Position numbers and translations under genes: made by a program. A stretch of 64,000 bases of DNA. It comes from Neisseria sp. 83E34. Lineage in GTDB: Bacteria; Pseudomonadota; Gammaproteobacteria; Burkholderiales; Neisseriaceae. Positions 36,571 to 47,025 of this stretch are shown in pieces. The stretch lies in the NCBI RefSeq assembly GCF_001308015.1, contig NZ_LGYH01000002.1, positions 62,001 through 126,000 on the forward strand. The letters run 5' to 3'. Numbering within the stretch: the first letter of the stretch is position 1; each line of letters starts with the position of its first letter. The notes below the pieces were generated by a model, which saw only the letters and a list, made by a program, of their open reading frames with translations, made no database searches and was not told where the DNA came from.

Positions 36571-38223
36571 TCAGTGTTCAGTATTGTGAAGCTTTTTCGT
36601 CAATACAAAAACCATTTCTTTGCTGCGCGGGCGGTTGCCTTGCCATACTTTCTGCCAGCCGGAAGGTGGAATATCTTCAATATGGGTACGGACAAGCTTG
36701 TAAGTGCAGCTTTCATCTTGAATGCGTAAAGGTAGGCGGCTGTATTCGCCCCATGCCAAACGCGCGGTGTGTTCATTTTTAGGAATGTTGATGCATGCTG
36801 TGCCTCTTTGTAAATCAGCAGGTGCGGCAGCTTCCATCTGCTCAACTACCGGGCGGTAGCTCTTAGCCTGATCCAGCCAATGGAGAAACAGGGTCATTAG
36901 TAATGCCCATACTAATGTCATGCCTGCGGCCCAGTTGGTTACAGCTTGTCGCCCGCGGATATTTTTCCGCGTGATGGCCCATAGCCAGATCGGGCTGAAT
37001 AAAACAGCCACCAGCATGGGAATCAGCGCAATATGAGGTGTGTAAAACGGGCTGAAATAAGCGGCACGTTCGGCCAGTTTGGCAGGCCAGCCATAATTCA
37101 TAGCAAAAAAGCCCACCCATAGAAACACGGCGGCTAAGCCGAAAGTCATGATGCCGAACCAGTTGAGAAAGGCGGCAGGGCCGCGGCGTAGGCTGTCGAG
37201 TCGAGCGGCACCCAAAAGCGCGAGCGGTGGCAAAATCCATAGCAAATTATCTTGATGAGACGACGGATCTGCGGCTAACAGCAGCCCCATCTCCGCCAGC
37301 CATGCCAAGGAAAGCGCCATCCATGGCTCTTTTGCCAGATCGCCGCGCAAAAGTGTCCAAATAGTCAGAGGCCAAGCGGGGAAGGCAAACCATAACAGGT
37401 TTTTCAGATAATATCCCGCGCTAAATGCTACTCGGAAGTTTTCAAATCCACCAAAGCTACCAAACGCGTGATACAAACGCCATGTTTCAAATGCGACGGG
37501 GTCGGTTTTAAACAAAGCGGAAGGGTAAACCGCCATCAGCGGCAAGCCTACTGCCAGTGCGCCAAAAAGCGAAATATAGTACCGTTTATGCTGCCAATGC
37601 GGGCTGGACAGCAAAGAAACCGCGGTTAGTACAACAGCCAGCGGCACTAAATAGCCGGCAGAAAGTGAAAGTAATGCCAGCCCGACACCCAAGAGCAAGG
37701 AGGCCATAATAACGCGGGTACGTGCCAGTGCAAATCCATATAAAATCAAGCCCAGCGCGGCAAATTGTACAGACATATTACCCAACATATGTGCCGCGCC
37801 AATCAAGCCTGCCGAGCCGACCATAATCAGCACTACGCTGCGTCCCTGATGGCGGCCAAGCAAATGAAAGCCAGCCATGCCTGAGGCAGTCAGGCCTATA
37901 ACGGTAAAAATCACGCTGGCGAATCGGGAGGCGGAATAAGCATCTGCCAGCCAAGGTGAAAAGAGTTGGCGGCAGACTGCAGCCAGCCAGATATATACAG
38001 GTGATACTTTGTAAAGCGGCTCGCCCAATGCAGTAGGCAGCCAAGCGCGCCCACCAGCCAACATTTCATTGATGGAGGCATTAACCGTAGGTTCGGCAGG
38101 ATTCCATAAATCATGTGAAAACACGCCGGGCCACAACCAAGCACATACCAGTAGCAGTAGCAGCCACGGTTTCTCATGGGTAGGGGCGGGAGGGCGTTGG
38201 TCGGGGGGCAGATAAGTCAGCAT
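36571..38223 (-). CDS. ArnT/PMT-like membrane glycosyltransferase (GT39/GT83 type)
   Basis: 550 residues with about 12 membrane helices. The first periplasmic loop holds DLWNPAEPTVNASINEML, in the position of the catalytic acidic residue of PMT/ArnT enzymes, and a soluble C-terminal domain of about 110 residues follows the last helix. Such enzymes use polyprenyl-phosphate sugars to modify lipid A or proteins; the acceptor here is unknown. Single gene. Confidence 0.75.
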   Translation of the reverse strand: MLTYLPPDQRPPAPTHEKPWLLLLLVCAWLWPGVFSHDLWNPAEPTVNASINEMLAGGRAWLPTALGEPLYKVSPVYIWLAAVCRQLFSPWLADAYSASRFASVIFTVIGLTASGMAGFHLLGRHQGRSVVLIMVGSAGLIGAAHMLGNMSVQFAALGLILYGFALARTRVIMASLLLGVGLALLSLSAGYLVPLAVVLTAVSLLSSPHWQHKRYYISLFGALAVGLPLMAVYPSALFKTDPVAFETWRLYHAFGSFGGFENFRVAFSAGYYLKNLLWFAFPAWPLTIWTLLRGDLAKEPWMALSLAWLAEMGLLLAADPSSHQDNLLWILPPLALLGAARLDSLRRGPAAFLNWFGIMTFGLAAVFLWVGFFAMNYGWPAKLAERAAYFSPFYTPHIALIPMLVAVLFSPIWLWAITRKNIRGRQAVTNWAAGMTLVWALLMTLFLHWLDQAKSYRPVVEQMEAAAPADLQRGTACINIPKNEHTARLAWGEYSRLPLRIQDESCTYKLVRTHIEDIPPSGWQKVWQGNRPRSKEMVFVLTKKLHNTEH

Positions 38224-38328
38224 AATGCGATAGGCGTGTTGCTTGATGGAAAGAGTTTAGCAGGATTATTGTGAAATTACTTTAAAGTGTAATGGTTTCT
38301 GAATTTTCCGGCTGTTTCGCCAGCGGTT

Positions 38329-38356
38329 AAAAAAGGCTGCCGAAGCAGCCTTTTTT
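38329..38356 (-). terminator. intrinsic terminator after rpmE
   Basis: AAAAAAGGCTGC-CGAA-GCAGCCTTTTTT is a perfect stem with a U-tract in both directions, 16 bases past the rpmE stop. Confidence 0.9.
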
Positions 38357-38372
38357 GCAATTTATCCAAAGA

Positions 38373-38588
38373 TTAACGTTTGAACATATTGCCGTATTTT
38401 TGTTTGAATTTGTCCACTCGGCCGGTGGTATCAACGATTTTTTGTTGGCCGGTGTAGAAAGGATGGCATTGTGAGCAAACCTCAATGGTGAAGTTTTCTT
38501 TTTCCATTGCAGATTTGGTTACGAATTTGTTACCGCAAGAGCAGGTTACGTTTACATCATGGTAATCGGGATGAACACCTTGTTTCAT
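38373..38588 (-). CDS. rpmE: 50S ribosomal protein L31 (zinc-binding form)
   Basis: 71 residues from [12 protein letters not shown]. Cys 16, 18, 38 and 41 (TCSCGN and CSQCH) form the zinc site of the C+ type. The frame is open to [10 protein letters not shown] upstream, but AAGGA is well spaced for the inner ATG. Monocistronic with its own terminator. Confidence 0.95.
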   Translation of the reverse strand: MKQGVHPDYHDVNVTCSCGNKFVTKSAMEKENFTIEVCSQCHPFYTGQQKIVDTTGRVDKFKQKYGNMFKR

Positions 38589-38701
38589 TTTCATTTCCTT
38601 TTGGTTAGCGGGCATAGGGGTTGTGCCTATGCTTCAGATGAGATAAGGGCGGGATTATCGCAACTTATTGGTGTTTTGGCAAGTTTTTCATTGTAATGGG
38701 A

Positions 38702-38775
38702 ATGCCTGTCTGAAAATAACCGCTACGTCCGAGCTTATTTCATTTCAGACATAGCGGCTATTTTCAGACAGGCAT
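38702..38775 (-). terminator. nested hairpin: inverted TG-DUS pair around a long stem
   Basis: Outer DUS arms (38702 and ending 38775) enclose a second near-perfect stem (AACCGCTACGTC against GACATAGCGGCT). It follows cysS on the reverse strand. Confidence 0.65.
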
Positions 38776-38793
38776 ATTGGCTGTTGGTTAAAC

Positions 38794-40203
38794 TTATGCT
38801 CTCCGCCAAGTTGTGCCGTTGGCACCGTCTTCGAGAATGATGTTTTCTGCTGTGAGCAAATCGCGGATGCGGTCGGACTCGGCCCAATTTTTCTCGGCGC
38901 GTGCCTGTTTGCGTTGGGCAATCAGGTTTTCTATTTCTTCATTGCAAAGTGAGCCTGAAGCGGCGCAGCCCTGTAAGAATTCCAGCGGATCACGCTCTAA
39001 CAAACCGATAATACCGCCCAATGCTTTCAGGCATCCGGCAAGCTCTGCACTGTTGGTTTTATTGACTTCGTTTGCCAGCTCAAACAATACGGCCACGGCT
39101 TCCACCGTGCCGAAATCATCGTTCATGGCGGCGAAGAAGCGGCGGGTGTAGTCGTTGGTGTTTTCGTTTACTGAACATTCCGCAGGTGGCGTGTTTTTCA
39201 ACGCGGTATAGAGGCGGGTAAGCGCGCCTTTGGCATCGTCCAGATGGGCATCGGAATAGTTCAGCGGGCTGCGGTAGTGTGCGCGTAAAATGAAGAAACG
39301 CACCACTTCGGCATCATATGCTTTCAGCACATCGCGGATAGTGAAAAAGTTGCCCAATGATTTCGACATTTTTTCGCCATCTACACGGATAAAACCGTTG
39401 TGCAGCCAGTATTTAACGTGGCTTTCAATGGTTTTTCCGCCGTGGTTGTGGCCGCAGCTGCCGCCATGGGCACCGCAGCTTTGGGCAATTTCGTTTTCAT
39501 GGTGGGGGAACTGTAAATCTGCGCCGCCACCATGGATATCGAAAGTATCGCCGAATAATTCTTCGCTCATGGCTGAGCATTCAATGTGCCAACCGGGGCG
39601 GCCTTGCCCCCACGGGCTTTCCCAGGCCGGCTCGCCGGGCTTGGCGGCTTTCCATAACACGAAATCCAGAGGATCGCGTTTGAATCCGTCCACTTCGACA
39701 CGCTCGCCGGCGCGCAGGTCGTCCAGCGATTTGCCGGAAAGCTGACCGTAGGCGGAGAATTCGCGTACGGCGTAATAAACGTCGCCGTTTTCGGCGGGAT
39801 AGGCTTTTCCGTTGTCAATCAGGCGTTGAATCATAGCCAGCATCTGCCGCACATGTTCGGTGGCTTTGGGTTCGACATCGGGGCGGATCACGCCCAAAGC
39901 GGCTGCATCTTCGTTCATGGCTTGGATGAAACGCGCGGTCAGTTCGCCGATGGTTTCGCCGTTTTCTGCGGCGCGCGCGATGATTTTGTCGTCAATATCG
40001 GTGATGTTGCGCACATAAGTGAGCGGATAGCCGCACTGGCGCAACCAGCGGGCAATCATGTCGAACACGACCATTACGCGGGCGTGCCCTAAATGGCAAT
40101 AGTCATAAACGGTCATGCCGCATACATACATGCGCACGTTTTCGGGGTTGAGTGGAACGAACTGTTCTTTTTGACGGGTTAGGGTGTTGTAAACAGTAAG
40201 CAT
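38794..40203 (-). CDS. cysS: cysteinyl-tRNA synthetase
   Basis: 469 residues. HIGH-type motif [12 protein letters not shown] with zinc Cys in [34 protein letters not shown] and [10 protein letters not shown]. It charges tRNA-Cys. The DALR anticodon domain is at about 340-400. Single gene. Confidence 0.96.
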   Translation of the reverse strand: MLTVYNTLTRQKEQFVPLNPENVRMYVCGMTVYDYCHLGHARVMVVFDMIARWLRQCGYPLTYVRNITDIDDKIIARAAENGETIGELTARFIQAMNEDAAALGVIRPDVEPKATEHVRQMLAMIQRLIDNGKAYPAENGDVYYAVREFSAYGQLSGKSLDDLRAGERVEVDGFKRDPLDFVLWKAAKPGEPAWESPWGQGRPGWHIECSAMSEELFGDTFDIHGGGADLQFPHHENEIAQSCGAHGGSCGHNHGGKTIESHVKYWLHNGFIRVDGEKMSKSLGNFFTIRDVLKAYDAEVVRFFILRAHYRSPLNYSDAHLDDAKGALTRLYTALKNTPPAECSVNENTNDYTRRFFAAMNDDFGTVEAVAVLFELANEVNKTNSAELAGCLKALGGIIGLLERDPLEFLQGCAASGSLCNEEIENLIAQRKQARAEKNWAESDRIRDLLTAENIILEDGANGTTWRRA

Positions 40204-40541
40204 ACAGTTTGACTCTGTGTTGGAAGTTGGGTAAGTGTTTCGGGAATTTGTTTGGAAAATGATGCGGCTTATTATATTAATTGGAATATATAACTGCCGT
40301 TTCGTATTATCCTGCCCGATGCTATCTGCGTGTGATTAGGTTTATAAATGGTAGGTTTTGCCGCTATACGGGCGGTAGCCCCAAATTGCTTTGGCATTGA
40401 ATGATTTACCATTCTGCTTTATAGGTGCTTAAATTATTTTAACCATATTTAACCATAAAGAAAATATCGGAATGTTTCACAGCGTTGGTTCGACTTATGC
40501 GGGATACATAAGTTTTCGGCTATGCAAACCATGCTGCTTGC

Positions 40542-40573
40542 GATGTCTGACTGAAATGATTTTCAGACAGGCA

Positions 40574-40574
<1 letters not shown>
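40542..40574 (-). terminator. DUS hairpin with a degenerate arm
   Basis: GATGTCTGACTGAAA faces an intact TTTTCAGACAGGCAT at the obgE stop. The rest of the 40204-40573 gap contains the cysS promoter region and no gene that I can see. Confidence 0.55.
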
Positions 40575-41722
<1,148 letters not shown>

Positions 41723-41736
41723 TTAAATGTAAGATG

Positions 41737-41770
41737 TTTTCAGACAGGCATTGAATGCCTGTCTGAAAAA
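41737..41770 (-). terminator. head-to-head TG-DUS hairpin
   Basis: TTTTCAGACAGGCATT and AATGCCTGTCTGAAAA form a 16-bp stem over a one-base loop, between the COG4255 gene and obgE. It is arranged opposite to the usual tail-to-tail pairs. A second, degenerate pair (about 41832-41866) precedes it. Confidence 0.6.
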
Positions 41771-41874
41771 TATTCGGTATTTAATAATGCACGGCTATAT
41801 TATAAAGAATAATGCACGTTTGGGATATTTGCATGTCTGTATGAAACATGGTTTTCAGACAGGCATTGATAAAT

Positions 41875-42864
41875 TTAAGCCTGACTCCAGTTGCCTTGGA
41901 AATTACGTTTGCGTTTCCAGAAAGCGCGCCCGGCTTTGGCTTTGATGTTTAATGTGCCGCCGGCAGGGCCGTCGGTGGCCAGTGTAAGCTGCTTTAATCG
42001 GCCTTGCTTTAGCGCTTGCCATGCCGGGGCGAAAAAGCGTTCGTCCCAAGCTTCCAAGGTATGTTTGTATGTCCATACATCACTGGTATGGGCGGTGTTG
42101 GCCAAGTCGTCCAGAAAGATAAGATGCCTGTCTGAAGCAGGCGCTTCTGCTACCAAATGTTGCCAGGCAGCGTAGTCGTAAGGAGCATCGAATTTCGGGC
42201 CGGTGTGGGCTTGAGCCCATTCGTTGTCGGTAGCAAGCGGTGCAGCAAGGGTTTGTGTGCCAATCAGGTCGGACCATAACCAAATGCCGTTAACCGAAGG
42301 CTGGCCTTGGGCGGCACGTTCAGTGTTGATGCTGCATGAGTGCAGCCACATTTGGATTTCGGTTTCATATTGCATCCATTGCGTTGAGTCGGCACCTTCC
42401 GCGCGTGTTGCGCCGTCTAGCGAACCCAAAACATCAAGTATGCAGGGAACCTGCCAGTCGGGTTGGTTGGATGTTTCTACCAGCCATAAGTCCGGCCGGT
42501 AAACATGAAAATGCCAATCTGAATCTGCATAAAAATGATTTAATCCCCGGCAAAAATCTTCAGCTTGCTGCGCTGAAATACCTAAGCCCGAACCGCCCAA
42601 CATGCTGGCGTTGTGCATACCTATCTGTTGCCATACCGGGCTGGCAAATACGGCGTTTTGCTGAGGCGCGATACTAAGTGCTTGTTTGGCATGTGTAATC
42701 AAGCTGCCTTGCCATAGAAAAGATGCAAAAAATGAAGAAGCATCAGCAGGGCGGTGTATAAGTGTGCCGAAACGCAACAGCTCGTTTAAAACAGGCGTAT
42801 GCAAGGCCGGCATCTGCGCCGGATTGTTTTGATTTAGTGCCGGAAGGGCGATGGTTAGCTCCAT
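41875..42864 (-). CDS. RpfE-type/COG4255 conserved protein, phosphoglycerate-mutase-like annotation
   Basis: 329 residues. Contains NASMLGGSGLGISAQQAEDFCRGL, GIWLWSDLIG and FLDDLANTAHTSDVWTYKHTLEAWD, features of a beta-proteobacterial family often labelled cofactor-independent phosphoglycerate mutase or RpfE regulatory protein. The metal-binding catalytic residues of true mutases are not evident, so that name is doubtful. No signal peptide. Single gene. Confidence 0.6.
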   Translation of the reverse strand: MELTIALPALNQNNPAQMPALHTPVLNELLRFGTLIHRPADASSFFASFLWQGSLITHAKQALSIAPQQNAVFASPVWQQIGMHNASMLGGSGLGISAQQAEDFCRGLNHFYADSDWHFHVYRPDLWLVETSNQPDWQVPCILDVLGSLDGATRAEGADSTQWMQYETEIQMWLHSCSINTERAAQGQPSVNGIWLWSDLIGTQTLAAPLATDNEWAQAHTGPKFDAPYDYAAWQHLVAEAPASDRHLIFLDDLANTAHTSDVWTYKHTLEAWDERFFAPAWQALKQGRLKQLTLATDGPAGGTLNIKAKAGRAFWKRKRNFQGNWSQA

Positions 42865-43144
42865 GCTGGGTACAACGAAAAATGTAAAAACCGCATTCTA
42901 CGTTATTTTTTAAGCGCTTGCCGTAGTTTGGTGTATGTGCGTTCGAAGCGGGAGGCAGTTTTATGTTAAAATATTTATTGAGATAAATTGGGTAAAAAAG
43001 AGCAAACGATAATGTCAATTCGACAGATAGCCCTGATAATACTGACGAAAATTTATTTATCTGACATTAATTCAAATTGTGAAACGTCATCTTGAAGGCG
43101 TAAACGGTGCGCAACCCGCACCACGAAACATTCAGGACAGAACC

Positions 43145-44449
43145 GTGACAACAGAAAAGAAACCAATAGCAACAACAGTTAAAAAACCGATCCGCTGGAC
43201 TCTATTGGGCATTATGCTGCCCGTGTCCGCCGTAATGACCACTTATGCTGTGACCGAGCCGTTACCCAAAGGGCTTTATAAAGCTGAGCGTGTCTCGCAA
43301 GAACTGCCGGCTGTGTTTGTAAAAAGTAATGAAGTGCAAAGCAGTTATTGGACTGCCGAAACCGTTCAGGTCGGCGACAGTCTGACCGATGTGCTGGCGC
43401 GCGCGGGTATTTCGGAAGGCAGCATTAAGAAAGCTTTACAGCAAAGTAAAATCGATAACAATCTGAAAAAACTGAATCCGGGGCAAACTGTAAGTATCCG
43501 TTTGGATTCAACAGGCGATGCCACAGATATCCAGTTTTTCTCCAATGACGATAATGGCGAAAGCAACTTGGTAGCCATTCAGAAAGTCAACGGCCAATGG
43601 CAGGCTTCTACATCTGAAATTACCATGAAGACTATGCCGTCTTTGCGCTCTATCGTTGTGCGCACATCTGCACAAGGTGCCTTGGCGCAGGCCGGTGTCG
43701 GCATTGAGTTGCGTGAATCCTTGCGCGATATTTTCAGCGACAAAGTAAATGTTGACGAGCTGCGTCCGGGCGATCAAATCCGCTTGTTGTATAACAGCAT
43801 GTATTTCCGCGGTCAGGAGATGGCTGCAGGCGATATTTTGGCAGCTGAAGTGATTAAAGGCAGCAAAACCTACAAAGCCTACTATTATGATAAAGGCGAT
43901 GAGGGCGGTAGCTATTATGACGAGCGCGGAAAATCATTAAAGCATACCAGTGCATTTAATGTGAAGCCGGTTGAATATACTCGAATTTCGTCGCCCTATG
44001 GTGTGCGTATGCACCCGGTGCTTCATACGGTAAAAATGCACACGGGTATTGATTATGCCGCGCCTGAAGGTACACCGATTCGTGCACCTGCCGACGGTGC
44101 AGTAACATGGAAAGGCTGGAAAGGCGGCTACGGCCATACCGTTATGCTGATGCATGCGAATGGTGTGGAAACTTTGTATGGACACATGAGTGCTTATGCT
44201 CCGATAGGTTCTGCTGTGAAAGCAGGAGATGTAATCGGCTATGTGGGCAGCACAGGCCGCTCTACCGGCCCGCACCTGCATTATGAAGCGCGTATTAACG
44301 GCCAACATGTGAACCCTACAACAGTTGCCTTGCCTACACCAAAAATGGAGCAAGTAAATATGGCGCATTTCAATCAGCAACGTGAGAAATCAGATACCAT
44401 GCTCTCTGCGATCCGTAATCTTCCGATAACGGTGGCGCAAGTAGATTAA
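43145..44449 (+). CDS. M23 family metallopeptidase, NMB0315/Mpg-like
   Basis: 434 residues from GTG 43145, with CAGGA seven bases ahead. The frame is open back to GTG 43079, which has no ribosome site. N-terminal membrane anchor (about 20-40), an OapA/LysM-like domain (about 75-150), and a C-terminal M23 core: HPVLHTVKMHTGIDYAAPEGTPI supplies His and Asp, and GPHLHYEARING supplies HxH. The meningococcal homologue trims peptide cross-links. Single gene with a DUS terminator. Confidence 0.88.
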   Translation: MTTEKKPIATTVKKPIRWTLLGIMLPVSAVMTTYAVTEPLPKGLYKAERVSQELPAVFVKSNEVQSSYWTAETVQVGDSLTDVLARAGISEGSIKKALQQSKIDNNLKKLNPGQTVSIRLDSTGDATDIQFFSNDDNGESNLVAIQKVNGQWQASTSEITMKTMPSLRSIVVRTSAQGALAQAGVGIELRESLRDIFSDKVNVDELRPGDQIRLLYNSMYFRGQEMAAGDILAAEVIKGSKTYKAYYYDKGDEGGSYYDERGKSLKHTSAFNVKPVEYTRISSPYGVRMHPVLHTVKMHTGIDYAAPEGTPIRAPADGAVTWKGWKGGYGHTVMLMHANGVETLYGHMSAYAPIGSAVKAGDVIGYVGSTGRSTGPHLHYEARINGQHVNPTTVALPTPKMEQVNMAHFNQQREKSDTMLSAIRNLPITVAQVD

Positions 44450-44473
44450 TTCTGATTTTTATACTGCCATATT

Positions 44474-44516
44474 AGAGAATGCCTGTCTGAAAGTATTTTT
44501 CAGACAGGCATTCTCT
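44474..44516 (+). terminator. inverted TG-DUS pair with extended stem
   Basis: AGAGAATGCCTGTCTGAAA pairs with its inverse, extending the stem beyond the DUS. It follows the M23 gene. Confidence 0.75.
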
Positions 44517-44736
44517 ATATTTCTATATAAAGATTGAGTTTTATCATTATATGAAAGAAATATGACAAAAAATGTCATCGGCAATTTGGCAGTAAATGTT
44601 CGTTATGACAAAAAATGGCAAAAAATAGACGCATCATGATAGGAAGTAATTGGTCAATCAGTTGGAAAATTTGTTCGTAATTTTTTAATATTTATTAAAA
44701 ACAATAAGATATAATATTTTTCTAATTTAATTTATA

Positions 44737-45314
44737 AATTGGCATGATAAGTGCTGGATATTTTATGTCTGCAAAGCAGCGCAGACACAATTAAGGGAAA
44801 TTAATTTAATTAAAGCCAAAACACATTACGGTAAGCGTCTCAAACGCAAAAAAAAACTTAAAGAAAGAAAAATACCCAAACACATCACGGAATCAAGCAG
44901 GAAAGGGGAAGCGTTAAGTAAATACATTATTAGGGAAACGTCTGATTACTCAAAAAATTAATTCAAGGGAAACAATAGGCCAAATACATTAAGGGGAAAG
45001 CGTCAGCAGTAAAAAGCGCAAAAAGAACACAGGCCAAACACATTAAGCAGTCAATGCACTATCTAATGCGGGCGCAGTGGGTTATCGGAATCACCGTAAT
45101 CCGTTGGTTTAAGATCCGCAGTTAAAGGATTCAGTCGGTTGAGCAGTATGATCGGGGGAAAATCTGTAATCCGGCTGGCAGGCATAAATATTTTTGCATG
45201 GATTTGTGCCTGCAATCCATTATCGGGCAGACAGGGGGTGTTTGCTTTGATAATTTAAGCTGTATTTCTAACTTAAAGCTTCTTTAATAGTATTATTAAA
45301 GAAGCTCTTTTTTT
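44737..45314 (+). ncRNA. candidate noncoding transcript with degenerate repeats and strong terminator
   Basis: No gene can be seen between 44517 and 45592. A TTGGCA at about 44740 followed by AT-rich DNA may be a promoter. A small hairpin GTCTGC...GCAGAC lies at about 44767. Five diverged copies of CCAAACACATTA (44816, 44876, 44919, 44978, 45032), often followed by AAGCGTC, are spaced 43-60 bases. The stretch ends in a perfect 13-bp stem terminator at 45277. A Lys-rich frame at about 44770-44960 has no start codon. It does not match tmRNA, RNase P or SRP RNA features I know. Boundaries are guesses. Confidence 0.35.
45277..45314 (+). terminator. strong intrinsic terminator with no gene upstream
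   Basis: AGCTTCTTTAATA-GTAT-TATTAAAGAAGCT, then C and seven Ts. The U-tract is only on the plus strand, so it ends a plus-strand transcript for which no ORF exists within 800 bases. Confidence 0.85.
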
Positions 45315-45388
45315 GCTTTTTATTTCACAGCTATAAAGAGATGCTCGAGGCAAGTTTGAATATGCAGGTAAATGATATGAATGATGAG

Positions 45389-45425
45389 CATGCCTGTCTG
45401 AAAACTTTCTTTTCAGACAGGCATG
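45389..45425 (+). terminator. inverted TG-DUS pair
   Basis: CATGCCTGTCTGAAAA and inverse in the gene-free region before the 45593 operon. Confidence 0.6.
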
Positions 45426-45592
45426 ACGTTGTGCCGGTTTATCGGGAATTTCACTATATGTCCCGGCTTTTTGCTTAAGGCTATTTCAATAGCTGAATGC
45501 CAGCCCTCTAATTTAGCTGCAAGTAATGACGTGCAGGCCGTTTCGCATTATCATTAACCAACCAAGCCGGTTGTGATTTAAAGGAAAAGACT

Positions 45593-45952
45593 ATGTATGA
45601 AGTAAACCGAAGTGTATTTTTGCTGATTCCGCTGGATCCTTTCTGGAACTGGTTGCAAGATATTGGTGTGGATGCAGAAGACTTTACTTTAGAAGATTTG
45701 CAAGCTGATGCGAATTCCTATCTGATCAGCCCTTGTGATGATGTTGAGCAGGTGTGGGAAGAAATCGAATCACGTTTTGAAGAGATATTTGCTGCCGAGT
45801 TGGCTGACTGGTGTGAAGATGAAAGCCTGTGGCCGGACTTTCACCCTGATATTTTTCAAGAATGGTTTGATATCCAACTTTCCACCATCGTTACCGATTT
45901 ATCTGCCGAGCCTTTGGCGCGTGAATCTTTCCAGCCGATTACGTTAAGCTGA
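45593..45952 (+). CDS. acidic conserved hypothetical protein (119 aa)
   Basis: Begins MYEVNRSVFLLIPLDPFWNW and is rich in Asp, Glu and Trp (LWPDFHPDIFQEWFD). No membrane segment, signal peptide or known motif. AAAGGAAAAG precedes the ATG. One base separates its stop from the thioesterase start, so it is first in a three-gene operon. Function unknown. Confidence 0.7.
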   Translation: MYEVNRSVFLLIPLDPFWNWLQDIGVDAEDFTLEDLQADANSYLISPCDDVEQVWEEIESRFEEIFAAELADWCEDESLWPDFHPDIFQEWFDIQLSTIVTDLSAEPLARESFQPITLS

Positions 45953-45953
45953 T

Positions 45954-46343
45954 ATGACGATTTCCGTACGAAGCTATCATCTCGATGGTTATGGCCATGT
46001 AAACAATGCGCGCTATCTTGAGTTTCTCGAAGAAGCGCGTTGGGCTTTTTTTGAGCAAAAAGGGTTGTCTGATCTTTTGCAAGGCATACAGATGGTGGTG
46101 TCGCGCATTGATATCCGCTACCGGCGCAGCGCTACTGAAGGTGATGTTTTGGAAACGGGTACCCGCTTGACTGAAATTCTGCCGCGCCAGATTAAATTTA
46201 AACAGGCTATCTTTTTTGTTCAAGGGGGAAAAGCGGCGGTAGAAGCGGAAGTAACTTTGTTGAGTACACAAAATGGAAAAGCTGTCAGCTTGCCTGCGTC
46301 TTTGAGAGAAAAGCTGAGTTATTTGTTTGAGGGGGATGTGTGA
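45954..46343 (+). CDS. acyl-CoA thioesterase, 4HBT/YbgC-FadM type
   Basis: 129 residues. SYHLDGYGHVNNARYLEFLEEARW is the hot-dog thioesterase signature (the Asp-to-His neighbourhood with HVNNARY), followed by DIRYRRSATEGDVLETGT. It would hydrolyse short or medium acyl-CoA esters. It overlaps the next gene by four bases (GTGA). Confidence 0.85.
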   Translation: MTISVRSYHLDGYGHVNNARYLEFLEEARWAFFEQKGLSDLLQGIQMVVSRIDIRYRRSATEGDVLETGTRLTEILPRQIKFKQAIFFVQGGKAAVEAEVTLLSTQNGKAVSLPASLREKLSYLFEGDV

Positions 46344-46828
46344 AAAAAATTTTGATATTGGCTGTGTTGGTGTTGATTGGAGGCTTGATTGCCTATGTTT
46401 TAATGCCGAAAGCAGATCCTGCGCCTGATTTTTCATTAAAGGGTTTAGACGGTAAAACGTATAACAATGCCAGTCTGAAAGGTAATGTGACCTTCATTAA
46501 CTTTTGGTTTCCTACTTGCCACGGTTGTGTGAGCGAGATGCCGAAAGTTATTAAAATGGCGCAGGATTATCAAGGTAAAAACTTCCAAGTATATGGAGTC
46601 GCCCAGCCGATGGATCCGTTGGAAAGCGTGGAAAACTACGCGAAAACCCGGGCGTTGCCTTTTCCTGTTATGTACGACGCAGACGGTAAAGTAGGAAAAG
46701 CGTTTAATACGATGGTATACCCGACTTCTGTATTGATTAATAAAAATGGTGAAGTGTTAAAGACTTTCGTGGGAGAACCGGATTTTTCAGCTTTGTATCA
46801 GCAGATTGATGCGGAATTGGCCCGGTAG
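46340..46828 (+). CDS. TlpA-like thiol:disulfide oxidoreductase
   Basis: 162 residues from GTG. An N-terminal membrane anchor (about 2-20) places the thioredoxin fold outside the cytoplasm. The active site is C-H-G-C in NFWFPTCHGCVSEMPK, with cis-Pro in VYPTSVLI. TlpA/ResA-like proteins reduce disulfides, for example in cytochrome maturation; the partner is unknown. Confidence 0.88.
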   Translation: MKKILILAVLVLIGGLIAYVLMPKADPAPDFSLKGLDGKTYNNASLKGNVTFINFWFPTCHGCVSEMPKVIKMAQDYQGKNFQVYGVAQPMDPLESVENYAKTRALPFPVMYDADGKVGKAFNTMVYPTSVLINKNGEVLKTFVGEPDFSALYQQIDAELAR

Positions 46829-46832
46829 TTGA

Positions 46833-46861
46833 GAATGCCTGTCTGAATTTCAGGCAGGCAT
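46833..46861 (+). terminator. inverted TG-DUS pair, one arm changed
   Basis: AATGCCTGTCTGAA faces TTCAGGCAGGCATT; a single A-to-G change in the right arm keeps a G:U pair. It follows the TlpA-like gene. Confidence 0.65.
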
Positions 46862-46959
46862 TTTATATTTCACTTGTGAGAATTGTAGAAATTAAATTTT
46901 ATAATTAATGAAATATAAGAAATTTACGCAATTAAATAACAAATCAAACGGAAAACAGC

Positions 46960-46988
46960 TTGTCAAAATCTGATAAAAACGCTAACCT
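46960..46988 (+). promoter_or_regulatory. candidate promoter of the DAHP synthase gene
   Basis: TTGTCA (46960-46965), 17 bases, then TAACCT (46983-46988), about 40 bases before the start codon. No attenuator-like leader or Trp/Phe-rich ORF is visible. Confidence 0.4.
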
Positions 46989-47025
46989 AAGCAGCATTAT
47001 TTACCAAAAATAAATTGAGAATAAT

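Noticed and set aside
44770-44964. Lys/Arg-rich open frame in the 44.5-45.4 kb region
   Set aside because: No ATG, GTG or TTG with a ribosome site in frame; composition follows the A-rich repeats.
44816-45050. Spaced repeats considered as a CRISPR array
   Set aside because: Repeats are diverged and irregularly spaced, with no cas genes.
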